Assembly: GCA_039888615.1 (NCBI GenBank)
Contig: JBDQQS010000001.1
DNA: 64,000 bases
Source: Flavimaribacter sp039888615
Lineage (GTDB): Bacteria; Pseudomonadota; Alphaproteobacteria; Rhizobiales; Rhizobiaceae
Strand: one strand, 5' to 3'
Of the stretch, positions 8,827 to 17,446 are shown in pieces. Under the pieces are notes generated by a model that was given only the letters and a program-made list of their open reading frames with translations, searched no databases and was not told the origin of the DNA. Made by a program: the position numbers and the translations under genes. Every line of letters begins with the position of its first letter. Within the stretch, counting starts at the first letter, position 1.

Positions 8827-10215
8827 CTATTGCGCGGCGATATCGGCGGCCGACTGACCGGCGACCCAACCGAAGGCGACAGCGGTTAAAAGACCGTTGC
8901 CGGAGAGGTAGCCTTCGGCCTGCGGTCCTGAAACCCCGCAGGCGGCTCCGCCGCCCGCCAGCAGGTTGGGAAATGGTTTGCCTTCTTCATCGACGACGCG
9001 GGCCTTGTCATCGATCAGCAATCCGCCTTGCGTGTGGAAGAGCGCTCCGGTGACCTTGATCGCATAATAGGGTGCGACAAGCGGAGGAAGGTCAGTCAGA
9101 TCCCGACCCAGCCAGTCGACGCCTGTCCCGGCGCGCTCCGCCAGTGTTTCGGCCAGAGCATCGGCGGGCAATTTTGTAGCTGCCGCGAGTTCCTCGACGG
9201 TGTCGCCGCGTTTCACAGCGCCGATCTCCAGGGCTTCCCGATAGTTCGGGAAGCCGGTTCCGAACTGGTGGAGCCTTTCGTCGAATATTTCCCATGCGAC
9301 GCCTTCTGGCTGAGCGAGAACCTTTTCGGCCTGCTCGGAATAGCCGCCGCTTTCGTTCGAAAATCGCTTGCCGGCGAGATTGACGGCTATGCCGCCCTCC
9401 GACATCAGCGCCCATGGAATAGGGATGCCGTGGGGATGGGCAAGCGAACCGTGCCCCTGACAGCCAGAAAGATCGCGCGTCGCGGCGCCCAGGGCCGCGC
9501 CCCATTTCAGCGCGTCGCCGGTGTTGCCCGCGTGACCGTGGAACACGCCGTTCGAGAGGCCCTGGATGTGTTTTGCGACAAGTTCGCTATCTCCGCCAAA
9601 GCCGCAGCAGGCGAGTATGACAGCCTTGCAGCCGATCACCTCCGACTTGCCATCCGGACGGGTCAGCCCCACCGCCGTGACTTTTCTTCCGTCACAATAG
9701 AGGCGATCGACCGTCGCTTCGGTGACGACCGGAACGCCCGCGGTTTCGGCCGCGTCAAGCAGGCGCATTTCCAGCGCCTCGCCGGTCTTGTCGGCAAGCG
9801 TGTGCATGCGAGGCCGGCTGAAACCCGGATACAGGAAATCGTCAATCACGATCCATTCGACAGCGTGCGCGTCGCCAAGCCAGTCGATCGCCGGACCGAT
9901 TGACCGCGCGGCAAGACGCGCCGTCGCCCGATGGGAAAGCCCGTGCGATTTCGCGATGATGTCGTCGTACAGGAGCTCCGCATTATCGTCGATTCCCATC
10001 GCCTTTTGCTTCTTGGTTCCTGCCGCCGGAATGAACCCGGAAGACATGGACGTCGATCCTCTTGGCGACTTGTCCCTTTCGAGTACGATAACTTCTGCGC
10101 CCTTTTCCCCTGCCGCCATCGCCGCGGTCAGGCCACAGGCGCCGGCCCCGATGATGACGACGTCGACAAAGGTTTCGGGATTGGCGTCCGATGCGGGAAG
10201 AATTTGGGGATCCAT
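8827..10215 (-). CDS. FAD-dependent dehydrogenase, fumarate reductase/succinate dehydrogenase flavoprotein-like
   Basis: The 462-residue FAD_binding_2 family protein has an N-terminal dinucleotide motif VVIIGAGACGLTAAMAAGEKG followed by VLERDKSPRGSTSMSSG, and a C-terminal FAD region TQGGLLIDDKARVVDEEG and LLAGGGAACGVSGP. This architecture occurs in ketosteroid, tricarballylate and urocanate-type soluble flavin dehydrogenases. No heme or Tat segment is seen, so it is probably cytoplasmic. It is the last gene of operon B. The substrate is unassigned; a desaturation step on the pathway acid is plausible. Confidence 0.85.
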   Translation of the reverse strand: MDPQILPASDANPETFVDVVIIGAGACGLTAAMAAGEKGAEVIVLERDKSPRGSTSMSSGFIPAAGTKKQKAMGIDDNAELLYDDIIAKSHGLSHRATARLAARSIGPAIDWLGDAHAVEWIVIDDFLYPGFSRPRMHTLADKTGEALEMRLLDAAETAGVPVVTEATVDRLYCDGRKVTAVGLTRPDGKSEVIGCKAVILACCGFGGDSELVAKHIQGLSNGVFHGHAGNTGDALKWGAALGAATRDLSGCQGHGSLAHPHGIPIPWALMSEGGIAVNLAGKRFSNESGGYSEQAEKVLAQPEGVAWEIFDERLHQFGTGFPNYREALEIGAVKRGDTVEELAAATKLPADALAETLAERAGTGVDWLGRDLTDLPPLVAPYYAIKVTGALFHTQGGLLIDDKARVVDEEGKPFPNLLAGGGAACGVSGPQAEGYLSGNGLLTAVAFGWVAGQSAADIAAQ

Positions 10216-10261
10216 GTTCTGTTTCGACCGATAGTGAGAGTAGCGGGAGGGCGGTGCGCTG

Positions 10262-10954
10262 TCAGTCTGTGCCTGACAGCATGTCTATTATTTCGTCGGT
10301 GCGGCGCACGTCGCCAAAGGCCTGCAGGAAAGTGGTCAGCGCGGCGAGATGCGCCTCGTCCGTGCGGGTGGCGTTGGCGTCCTCAATCATGATCGTCTTG
10401 AAGTCCGTCATCGCGGCGTCGCGCGCGGAGCTGTCGCAGCAGACATTGGTCATGCAGCCGGTCATCAGGATCGTATCTATCCCTGCCGTCCGCAGCAGAA
10501 TGGGCAGGTTGGAGGTTCCGGGAAGAAAGGCCGAAAGCCGGTACTTGTTGACGATCATGTCGCCCTTTTGCACGTCGAGGCCTTCGTAAAGTTCGTGCAG
10601 TTCGGCGCCGTCCTGCAGTGCGTCCAGTATGCGGCCGGAAAGCGCCGGATTGACGATATGGTCGAAGAAGATCGGCCAGCCGGCTTCATCGAACGTCGCC
10701 CGAACCCAGACGACCCGACCGCCGGCCGCGCGCATCGCTTTGGCGAGCCGGTTCACATTCGGCACGATGGTGCGCGCCTGGGGAACCTCCGACGGCGCGC
10801 CGACATCCATGAAGGCGCGCTGCAGGTCGATCACGACCATGGCGGTCTTTTTCGGATCGATGTCCGGAAAGACATGCGGGCGTCCGCGTCTCTCCGCCGC
10901 CGCGCCTGTGACGGTTTCCGGCAGGAGTGGGTGCATGGGAAGCGTATCGGTCAT
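10262..10954 (-). CDS. Isochorismatase-family cysteine hydrolase (amidase type)
   Basis: The 230-residue protein has a complete triad: Asp in MVVIDLQRAF, Lys in IVNKYRLSAF, and Cys in TGCMTNVCCDSSARDA, with the cis-peptide motif before it. This is the amidase type represented by RutB, N-carbamoylsarcosine amidase and biuret hydrolase. An N-terminal extension of about 35 residues precedes the fold. It lies between the ThDP enzyme and the FAD dehydrogenase in operon B. It contrasts with the Cys-less paralogue at 8213-8821. Confidence 0.88.
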   Translation of the reverse strand: MTDTLPMHPLLPETVTGAAAERRGRPHVFPDIDPKKTAMVVIDLQRAFMDVGAPSEVPQARTIVPNVNRLAKAMRAAGGRVVWVRATFDEAGWPIFFDHIVNPALSGRILDALQDGAELHELYEGLDVQKGDMIVNKYRLSAFLPGTSNLPILLRTAGIDTILMTGCMTNVCCDSSARDAAMTDFKTIMIEDANATRTDEAHLAALTTFLQAFGDVRRTDEIIDMLSGTD

Positions 10955-10971
10955 CTGCTCTTGTCTCCGTA

Positions 10972-12657
10972 TCAGCCGGCGCAGTGGACATTCAGAACGG
11001 CGGAGCGGCCGTTCTCGCGAATTTCGGTAAAGGCGCGATCGAGCGCGTCTGGCAGCAGCGCCGGATCGGCGACCGTATCGCCCCAGAGGCCGCAGGCGCG
11101 GGCGACGCCGGCGAAATCCGGCGCCGGCTCGAAGCGCGTCAAGGGCATGCTGTTGGCGCGCGCGGCGTAGCCGTCGGGATACATGGCGCGCGTCGCCCGG
11201 TCCACGGCGCCCCAGCCGCCATTGTTGAAGATCATCGCCAGGATCGGAATGTTTTCGGCCGCGGCGATCTGGTGGCAGGCGATCGGATTGGAAAACAGGT
11301 GGCTGCCGTCGCCAAGCGCTGCGATCACTTCCCTGTCCGGAGCCGCAAGCTTTGCGCCGAGCGCCGCCGGCAGGCCCCAGCCGAGGCCGCCAGATGGAGA
11401 GCTACCGTAGAATTCACCCGGATGTGTCGTCTTCATGACATTGCGAACAAGCGGATATTCGTTGACGAGGATCGAATTCTCCGCGCGCGCCCGGTCCAGA
11501 CAGGCCGAAGCCCACGCCATCGTGATCTGTTGCGGTTGCGTGAGTGCGGCAGCGCGGCCGCTTTCACGCATCTCGGCGCAACGTTGCGATACCGAAGCGG
11601 CGCGTTCGTGGTCGGCAGGTGTTTCGCCGAGTTCGTCGAGCATCGCTTCGATGAAAAGTCGCGGCGAAGAATGGATTGTCAGATCGGAGCGAAAGCCGCG
11701 CATCGGATAGCGCGCCTGGAGAGGGTCGATCCCGACCTGGATAACCTTGAGGTCGTCGGCGACGCGGTTGCTGGCGGGCATCCAGGGCACGTCGCATTCC
11801 ATGACCAGCACCAGATCGGCGTCGGCAAGCCATGGACCGATTTCGAAACCCCCGTGCATTGCGTCTTCACTCGACAGGCTGAGATGGCGCGGACGAAATT
11901 CAACGACGGGGGCGCCGAACGCCCGGGCGAACTTCGACAGGAGCGGCGGCACGGCCTTGTCCGCGCCGGCCCGCGCCGTAACGATAACCGGAGACTTTGC
12001 GGCGGAAAGCAATCGTGCGGCTTCGGTGACGTCGTCGGGATCGGGGCCGCCTGCGCGCGCCGGCTTCATTGAGGAGTTGGCGGGAATGGCTGTGTCCGCC
12101 GGCGGCATGGCAAGGAGTTCGCGGGGCAGGGTGATGTAAACAGGGCCGGCGGGATCCGAATGCGCAACCGCAAGCGCCCGATCCGTAGCCTGCACAAGCT
12201 GGCGCACATCCTTCAGTTCATAGTCCCAGCGCACGCTCTCGCGGACCATGCCCGCCTGGTCGAACATTTCCTGCGCCCAGTGGATGTTGAGCGACCGCGA
12301 GCCGTTTTGTCCTTCCTCAAGAAAGGGCGTGCGTCCGGCCGCAAGCATGAGCGGCACGTAGTCGCGATCGGCGTTGATCAGGCCGTTGATGGCGTTCGCG
12401 GTGCCGACATTGACATGCACCATGGCGGCCTGCGCGCGTCCGGAAACCATCGCGTGGCCGTGCGCCATGGAGATTGCGGCGTTCTCGTGCCCGCACAGGA
12501 TCGGCCGCGGAATGGAGATGCCTGTCTGCTCGGCGCGGGCGATGGCCTCGACGATGGAGGGGAAATCGGTGCCCGCATTGGCGAAGAGAAAATCGACGCC
12601 GCGCGTGGCCAAAAGCCTGAGCCACGCTTCTCCAACTGTGTCGGGCGCAACTTCCAT
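10972..12657 (-). CDS. ThDP-dependent enzyme of the acetolactate synthase/benzoylformate decarboxylase family
   Basis: The 561-residue protein has the three-domain ThDP-enzyme layout. The catalytic Glu lies in ILCGHENAAISMAHGHA near residue 56, the middle domain contains LLSAAKSPVIVTARAG, and the ThDP/Mg motif GDGSHLFSNPIACHQIAAAE with NNGGW is at about 430-460. It most resembles the large uncharacterised group annotated as thiamine-pyrophosphate-requiring proteins; decarboxylation or carboligation of a 2-oxo acid is the likely chemistry. It is the first gene of operon B, and an AGGAGG-like site (AAGGAGG on the minus strand) precedes it. The divergent promoter carries the candidate GntR site at 12685-12700. 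Confidence 0.88.
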   Translation of the reverse strand: MEVAPDTVGEAWLRLLATRGVDFLFANAGTDFPSIVEAIARAEQTGISIPRPILCGHENAAISMAHGHAMVSGRAQAAMVHVNVGTANAINGLINADRDYVPLMLAAGRTPFLEEGQNGSRSLNIHWAQEMFDQAGMVRESVRWDYELKDVRQLVQATDRALAVAHSDPAGPVYITLPRELLAMPPADTAIPANSSMKPARAGGPDPDDVTEAARLLSAAKSPVIVTARAGADKAVPPLLSKFARAFGAPVVEFRPRHLSLSSEDAMHGGFEIGPWLADADLVLVMECDVPWMPASNRVADDLKVIQVGIDPLQARYPMRGFRSDLTIHSSPRLFIEAMLDELGETPADHERAASVSQRCAEMRESGRAAALTQPQQITMAWASACLDRARAENSILVNEYPLVRNVMKTTHPGEFYGSSPSGGLGWGLPAALGAKLAAPDREVIAALGDGSHLFSNPIACHQIAAAENIPILAMIFNNGGWGAVDRATRAMYPDGYAARANSMPLTRFEPAPDFAGVARACGLWGDTVADPALLPDALDRAFTEIRENGRSAVLNVHCAG

Positions 12658-12684
12658 TTCAGAACCTCCTTGTCAGTTTTGTAT

Positions 12685-12700
12685 TATTCACATAACAATA
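12685..12700. promoter_or_regulatory. Candidate GntR operator in the operon B/C divergent promoter
   Basis: TATTCACATAACAATA matches TATTGATATAACAATA (19169-19184, before the nitrilase) at 14 of 16 positions. The form is an imperfect inverted repeat, TATT(C/G)-N6-CAATA. It lies 28 bases before the ThDP-enzyme start and 30 before the amidohydrolase start. A TTGTCA at 12670-12675 followed at 17 bases by TAACAA could be a plus-strand promoter that the site would overlap. Regulator assignment is inference. Confidence 0.5.
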
Positions 12701-12730
12701 TATCAGATGAAAGATGGAGACGACACCCGA

Positions 12731-13588
12731 ATGTCAATCAAGGCCGTCGATATTGTGGTCAATCCGCTCACGCCGCAGATAGTCGCGGCACGGCCGGAAT
12801 GGACGCGGACCTTTCATACGAAGAAAATCGGACGGGCTGAATCCGACGTCAAATCGGTCACGCATGAAGACATGATTCGGCAAATGGACGAGGCCGGGAT
12901 CGAACGATCCTTCCTGATTGCCTGCAAGCTTGGCCAGGAAGGCACGCCTGGCGCCTGGCACATGCCCTATGAATGGGTTGCGGAGGCGGTCGCCGCCTGG
13001 CCTGACCGCTTTTCCGGCCTGGCCGGCGTTGACCCGACGGAAGGCATGGACGGCGTACGACGCCTCGAAGCTGCTGTTAGGGACATGGGCTTCATCGGCG
13101 CGCATACCTATCCGCACTGGTACGAAATCGAGCCGAACCACCGCAAATATTATCCCTTCTACGCAAAATGCGTGGAACTGGGCGTACCAATCCAGATGCA
13201 GGTCGGCCAGTCCCTGGTCTATTACGACAAGCGGCCTCTGCGCAGCGTCGCCAGACCGATCCTGCTCGACGATATCGCCTGTGACTTTCCCGAATTGAAG
13301 CTGATCGGCATCCACGTCGGCATACCGTGGACGGAAGAAATGATCGCGATGGCGTGGAAACACGAGAACGTTTTCATCGGATCGGATGCGCACAGCCCCA
13401 AATACTGGCCGCAATCCTTCGTGCATTACATCAACACGTATGGGCGGCACAAAGTCATGTTCGGGACCGATTATCCCGTGCTGGCTTTCAAGAGGACGAT
13501 AGACGAGATCGAGGATCTCGCTCTTCGGGAGGACGCGAAGCAGTTGTTCCTGCGGGACAACGCCATGCGCGTCTATGGACTGGAATAA
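12731..13588 (+). CDS. Amidohydrolase-2 (PF04909-like) TIM-barrel protein lacking the N-terminal HxH
   Basis: The 285-residue protein starts at ATG 12731, with GGAG 11 bases upstream; in-frame starts further up lie within the promoter. It matches amidohydrolase_2 proteins (ACMSD, resorcylate decarboxylase relatives) in GAHTYPHW at about 123-130, GIHVGIPW near 193 and the late metal Asp in GTDYPV near 243. The first strand, normally DxHxH, reads VDIVVNPLT and has no metal His. Decarboxylase or hydrolase function is therefore uncertain. It leads operon C and has a paralogue at 22460-23308. Confidence 0.82.
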   Translation: MSIKAVDIVVNPLTPQIVAARPEWTRTFHTKKIGRAESDVKSVTHEDMIRQMDEAGIERSFLIACKLGQEGTPGAWHMPYEWVAEAVAAWPDRFSGLAGVDPTEGMDGVRRLEAAVRDMGFIGAHTYPHWYEIEPNHRKYYPFYAKCVELGVPIQMQVGQSLVYYDKRPLRSVARPILLDDIACDFPELKLIGIHVGIPWTEEMIAMAWKHENVFIGSDAHSPKYWPQSFVHYINTYGRHKVMFGTDYPVLAFKRTIDEIEDLALREDAKQLFLRDNAMRVYGLE

Positions 13589-13610
13589 GAAAGGGAACAA
13601 GGAGCAACCC

Positions 13611-14765
13611 ATGCGAAAGCTATTGTTGACGACTGCACTCGCCGCTGCGTTCATGGCGCCGGCGGCCTATGCCGACGAGACTGTGACGATCGGGATCGTG
13701 ACGGCGCAAACCGGACCGCTTGCCGCTCCCGGCAAGTTTCAGATGAACGGATTCAACCTTGCTGTTGACGAAATCAACGGCAACGGCGGTTTCCAGGTAG
13801 GTGACACGACCTACATGCTGGAGCTCAAGGTCTATGACACGCGTTGCAACGCCGCCGAGGGCGCGTCCGCAATGCAGCGCCTGGCGACTGTCGATCAGGT
13901 GCCGATCGTGCTGGGTGAACTGTGCAGTCCTGTTGCGGCCGCCGAAGCGCCGATTGCGCAGGATTTTCAGGTTCCGCTCGTTGTCACCGTGCCGACAGCG
14001 TCGAGCCTGACGGAACAGGGCAATCCCTATTTCTTCCGGGTCAACGCCAATAGCGGCCAGCTTAACGAAGCGCTTGCCGCATTTGTCGAGACAATCGACT
14101 CCGAGCCGCTGTCCTTCATCGCTTGGAACAACGATACCGGCCGCGGCGGGGCCAACGGCATGCGGGAATTGCTGCCTGAGGATTTCGAATTCGGTTATAT
14201 CGGCTTCTTCAATGTCGGCGAGGTGGATTTCGCAAACCACATCACGAATATCCGCAATGAAGACAGCAAGGCCATCATGCTGCTGATGGACGAGGAGCCG
14301 GGCGCTCTTGCAATCCGCCAGATCCGCGACGCAGGCCTCGACGCCAAGCTGATCGGTACGCTGGCGATGGGCTCCAACCGCTTTCTTGACCGGCTGAACG
14401 CCGAATATCTCAATGGCATGGTGCAGTACAGCTCGTTTCCGCCGAATGCCCCGATGGAGCGGATCAAGAACTTCTCCGACACCTACAAGGAAAAGTATGG
14501 CGAGGAATCGCACGGCTTCGCCGCGCAATCCTATGATGGCGTATTCGTGGCGGTCGAGGCCATGAAGGCCGCAGGCACCACCACCGACGGCGCCGCCATC
14601 CGCGATGCGCTCGCAGAGATCTCTGTCGACGGCGTGATCGGTACGATCTCGTTCGACGAGAAAGGTCAGGCTTCACCGCCCGTCTACATCACCGAATGGT
14701 GTGAAGACGGCAGCCGCAAGATCATTGCCCCTGAGGATCTTGCTGCTGATTGCGGCGCTGGCTGA
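13611..14765 (+). CDS. Liv-type ABC transporter substrate-binding protein (Peripla_BP_6)
   Basis: The 384-residue protein starts at ATG 13611, with AAGGAG at 13599-13604 and a clear signal peptide (MRKLLLTTALAAAFMAPAAYA, cleavage near residue 21) leading into DETVTIGIVTAQTGPLAAPG, the first strand of the LivK fold. LGELCSPVAAAEAPIAQ and VPTASSLTEQGNPYFFRV correspond to the ligand-binding region. It is periplasmic and pairs with the LivHMGF set that follows. The ligand is unknown. Confidence 0.92.
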   Translation: MRKLLLTTALAAAFMAPAAYADETVTIGIVTAQTGPLAAPGKFQMNGFNLAVDEINGNGGFQVGDTTYMLELKVYDTRCNAAEGASAMQRLATVDQVPIVLGELCSPVAAAEAPIAQDFQVPLVVTVPTASSLTEQGNPYFFRVNANSGQLNEALAAFVETIDSEPLSFIAWNNDTGRGGANGMRELLPEDFEFGYIGFFNVGEVDFANHITNIRNEDSKAIMLLMDEEPGALAIRQIRDAGLDAKLIGTLAMGSNRFLDRLNAEYLNGMVQYSSFPPNAPMERIKNFSDTYKEKYGEESHGFAAQSYDGVFVAVEAMKAAGTTTDGAAIRDALAEISVDGVIGTISFDEKGQASPPVYITEWCEDGSRKIIAPEDLAADCGAG

Positions 14766-14777
14766 CCGAAAACCGTG

Positions 14778-14801
14778 ACCGCCCCGCTCAGGCGGGGCGG
14801 T
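14778..14801 (+). terminator. Strong hairpin between binding-protein gene and second livH
   Basis: ACCGCCCCGC (14778-14787) and GCGGGGCGGT (14792-14801) form a perfect 10-bp stem with a TCAG loop. It lacks a proper T-run, so partial termination or 3'-end protection of the binding-protein message is more likely than full termination, because livH follows 34 bases later. Confidence 0.7.
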
Positions 14802-14835
14802 TGTCCGCTTCTCCCACCTGTTGACCGGAGCCACG

Positions 14836-15711
14836 ATGGCGACCGCAATTCTCGAACAATTCATCAATGGCGCAATGATGGGCTCGATCTATGTCCTCAT
14901 GGCGCTTGGCATGGTGCTGATCTACGGCGTGATGCATGTGCTCAACTTCGCCCATGGCGTCCTCTTCATGGTCGGGGGCTACCTCACGCATCTCTTCTTC
15001 TTCAGTTGGACAGGCAGCTATCCGCTGGCAATTCTCGGTTCGATGGTGGCGCTGGCCGCAATCGGTATTGTGCTGGAGCGACTGGTGTTCCGCGCGCTTC
15101 GTGACAATTTGCGCATGCAGATCGTCTCATCGCTGGGTCTCATCCTCATCATCCAGAACGGGGTGGTGCAGATCTGGGGACCGCACGCCCTTCAGATGCG
15201 TCCGACCACCGTCGAGACACTCGTCAAGTTCGGCCAATTGTCCTTCACCCTGCAGCATTTCGTCATCATGGGCGTGGTCGCGGCGGCCGTTGCGGCGCTT
15301 TACCTCTTCCTGACGCATACGCGCCTCGGAACAGCGATGCGCGCCACCAGCCAGGCGCCGGAAGCGGCCGTGGTCGTCGGCATCGATCCGAACCGCGTGT
15401 ATACGCTGACTTTCATGATCGCCTGTGGGCTGGCGGGCCTCGGCGGCGCGCTTCTTGGTCCGCTCTTTATCATCTTTCCGCAGATGGGCGACGCGCCGAT
15501 GCTGAAAGCGCTTTCGGCCATCGTCATCGGCGGCATGGGCAGCGTGCCCGGCGCCATCGTCGGCGGACTTGGCATCGGTATCGTCGAATCCCTGTCAACG
15601 CTGGTTATCCCGACCGACTACCGCGACACCATCACATTCGGAGTTCTCATCCTCATGCTGCTCATCCGGCCCTGGGGCATATTCGGCGTTCGGGTTCGCG
15701 GAGAGGATTGA
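14836..15711 (+). CDS. livH: Branched-chain-type ABC transporter permease LivH (second system)
   Basis: The 291-residue permease starts at ATG 14836, with GGAG at 14827-14830; an in-frame TTG at 14821 has no ribosome-binding site. Signatures are AMMGSIYVLMALGMVLIYGV, HVLNFAHGVLFMVGGY and AIVIGGMGSVPGAIVGG. The topology is typical of LivH. It is clearly divergent from the copy at 194-1066, so the two systems are not a recent duplication. Confidence 0.93.
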   Translation: MATAILEQFINGAMMGSIYVLMALGMVLIYGVMHVLNFAHGVLFMVGGYLTHLFFFSWTGSYPLAILGSMVALAAIGIVLERLVFRALRDNLRMQIVSSLGLILIIQNGVVQIWGPHALQMRPTTVETLVKFGQLSFTLQHFVIMGVVAAAVAALYLFLTHTRLGTAMRATSQAPEAAVVVGIDPNRVYTLTFMIACGLAGLGGALLGPLFIIFPQMGDAPMLKALSAIVIGGMGSVPGAIVGGLGIGIVESLSTLVIPTDYRDTITFGVLILMLLIRPWGIFGVRVRGED

Positions 15712-15719
15712 TAGTGATC

Positions 15720-16706
15720 ATGAAACTGTCCCTTTCCACCATCGTCACCATTGTCATCCTCGCATTTGGCGTGCTCGCTCCGTTCATTTTCGGCGGTCAG
15801 CCCTACATTCTCTACGTCCTGACCCTGGCTCTCTGCTACACGATCCCCGCGATTGGCGTGAATATCCTCTACGGCTACACGGGCCTGGTTTCACTCGGTC
15901 ATATGGGTTTCGCCGGCGTCGGCGCCTATACAACCGCGCTGCTGATGAAAGATGTGGGACTGCCCTTCGTCCCGTCGCTCTTTGGCGGCATGTTTGCCGC
16001 CGGATTTCTGGGCTTTCTGGTCGGCATTCCCTGCCTGCGCCTGCGCAGCCACTATTTCATCATCGTGACGCTTGCGGTCGGCATGATTCTCTTCACGCTG
16101 TTCAACAATCTTGACGGCTTGACCGGCGGCGCCGAGGGACTGCCCGGTATTCCGCGGCCAGGCAATATCGAGATTGGTTCGTTTGTCCTGGATTTCCGTT
16201 CGCTGACGGGATTCTACGTTCTTACCTTCATCATCGCGGCGTTGATCTTCGGGCTGCAATACATCCTGGTGCGCTCGGACTTCGGGCGCTCGCTCTCGTC
16301 GCTGCGTCAGGACGAGTCGCTTGCGGCGGCGCGCGGCGTCAACGTATTCGGCCACAAGCTGGCGGCGTTTGTCCTGTCGACGGCGATTGCCGGCGTCGGC
16401 GGCGCAATGAAGGTTCTGTTCCTGCGCGCCGCTGCGCCGCTGTCGTTCGACATGAATGAGAGCATCAATCTTATGATGATGCTTATCCTCGGCGGCGCCG
16501 GCTATCTTGTCGGCCCTGTCATTGGCGCCATCACATTTATTGCGCTTCCGGAATTTCTGCGTGTCGCCGCGGAAATGCGACTCATCTTTTTCGGCTTCGT
16601 CCTGCTCATCCTCGCCCGCTTTGCGCCCCGCGGCATCTGCGGCGCGGCGGAGGTCGCCTACCGGAAGCTGACCAACAAGGAGGCGAACGTTGTCCGCTAT
16701 ACTTGA
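15720..16706 (+). CDS. livM: Branched-chain-type ABC transporter permease LivM (second system)
   Basis: The polytopic permease has 328 residues from ATG 15720. GTG 15714 is also possible and sits nearer to the GGAGAGGA at 15700-15707. Family features are GVNILYGYTGLVSLGHMGFAGVG, LRSHYFIIVTLAVGMIL, SLRQDESLAAARGVNVF and ILGGAGYLVGPVIGA. It overlaps the following livG by 17 bases. Confidence 0.92.
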   Translation: MKLSLSTIVTIVILAFGVLAPFIFGGQPYILYVLTLALCYTIPAIGVNILYGYTGLVSLGHMGFAGVGAYTTALLMKDVGLPFVPSLFGGMFAAGFLGFLVGIPCLRLRSHYFIIVTLAVGMILFTLFNNLDGLTGGAEGLPGIPRPGNIEIGSFVLDFRSLTGFYVLTFIIAALIFGLQYILVRSDFGRSLSSLRQDESLAAARGVNVFGHKLAAFVLSTAIAGVGGAMKVLFLRAAAPLSFDMNESINLMMMLILGGAGYLVGPVIGAITFIALPEFLRVAAEMRLIFFGFVLLILARFAPRGICGAAEVAYRKLTNKEANVVRYT

Positions 16707-17442
16707 AGTCTCCGACATCTCGAAGAGCTACGGCGGCATCCAGGCTGTCGACGGCGCGTCGTTTACACTCGATAAGACTGGCATCTATGGTCTGATCGGT
16801 CCCAACGGCGCCGGAAAGACCACGATGTTCGACATCATCTGCGGGAGACAGGTTCCGGACGCCGGCAAGGTGCTTTTTCATTCCTCGCGTGTCGACGGCG
16901 TCGAGCCGTACAAACTCGCGCGCCAGGGCCTTGCCAGAACCTTCCAGGAATGCCGCGTGCTGCCGGAGGAAACCTGCCTCGACAACGTGCTCTTCGCCGC
17001 GCAAAGCAAGCGCATGACAAGCGAGATGTTGCAGGTGTTCACGCGCAACACGAAACATCGACGCGACGCCGAGGTGGAGGCGCGGCGTCTGCTGCGTCTC
17101 ATCAATCTCGAACAATACGCCGACCAGCCCGCCAGCGACCTGTCCTATGGCCAGCGAAGGCTTCTTGAGATCGTCTCCTGCTTCATGTCGAAGCCGCGCA
17201 TCCTGCTGCTTGACGAACCGGCTTCCGGCATCAACCCGACGCTGCTGAACACGCTGCGCGACTTCCTCGTGGAGCTCTACGAGGAAACGAAGATCGTTTT
17301 CCTGATCGTCGAGCACAATATGGAGTTCATCATGTCGCTCGCCAGCACGATCATCGTCATGCACCAGGGCAGGGTTCTTATGCAGGGCGCGCCGGAGCAG
17401 GTTCAGGCGGACGAGAGCGTCATCGACGCCTATCTGGGATAA
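16690..17442 (+). CDS. livG: Branched-chain-type ABC transporter ATP-binding protein LivG (second system), TTG start
   Basis: The ATPase has 250 residues. Its start is TTG 16690: the near-ideal AAGGAGG at 16677-16683 is 6 bases upstream and no ATG fits before the conserved N-terminus ILEVSDISKSYGGI. Walker A is GPNGAGKTT, the signature is LSYGQRRLLEIV, Walker B is ILLLDEPASGINPTLL and the switch His is in LIVEHNM. SYGQ instead of SGGQ is normal for LivG. Confidence 0.91.
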   Translation: MSAILEVSDISKSYGGIQAVDGASFTLDKTGIYGLIGPNGAGKTTMFDIICGRQVPDAGKVLFHSSRVDGVEPYKLARQGLARTFQECRVLPEETCLDNVLFAAQSKRMTSEMLQVFTRNTKHRRDAEVEARRLLRLINLEQYADQPASDLSYGQRRLLEIVSCFMSKPRILLLDEPASGINPTLLNTLRDFLVELYEETKIVFLIVEHNMEFIMSLASTIIVMHQGRVLMQGAPEQVQADESVIDAYLG

Positions 17443-17446
17443 GCTC

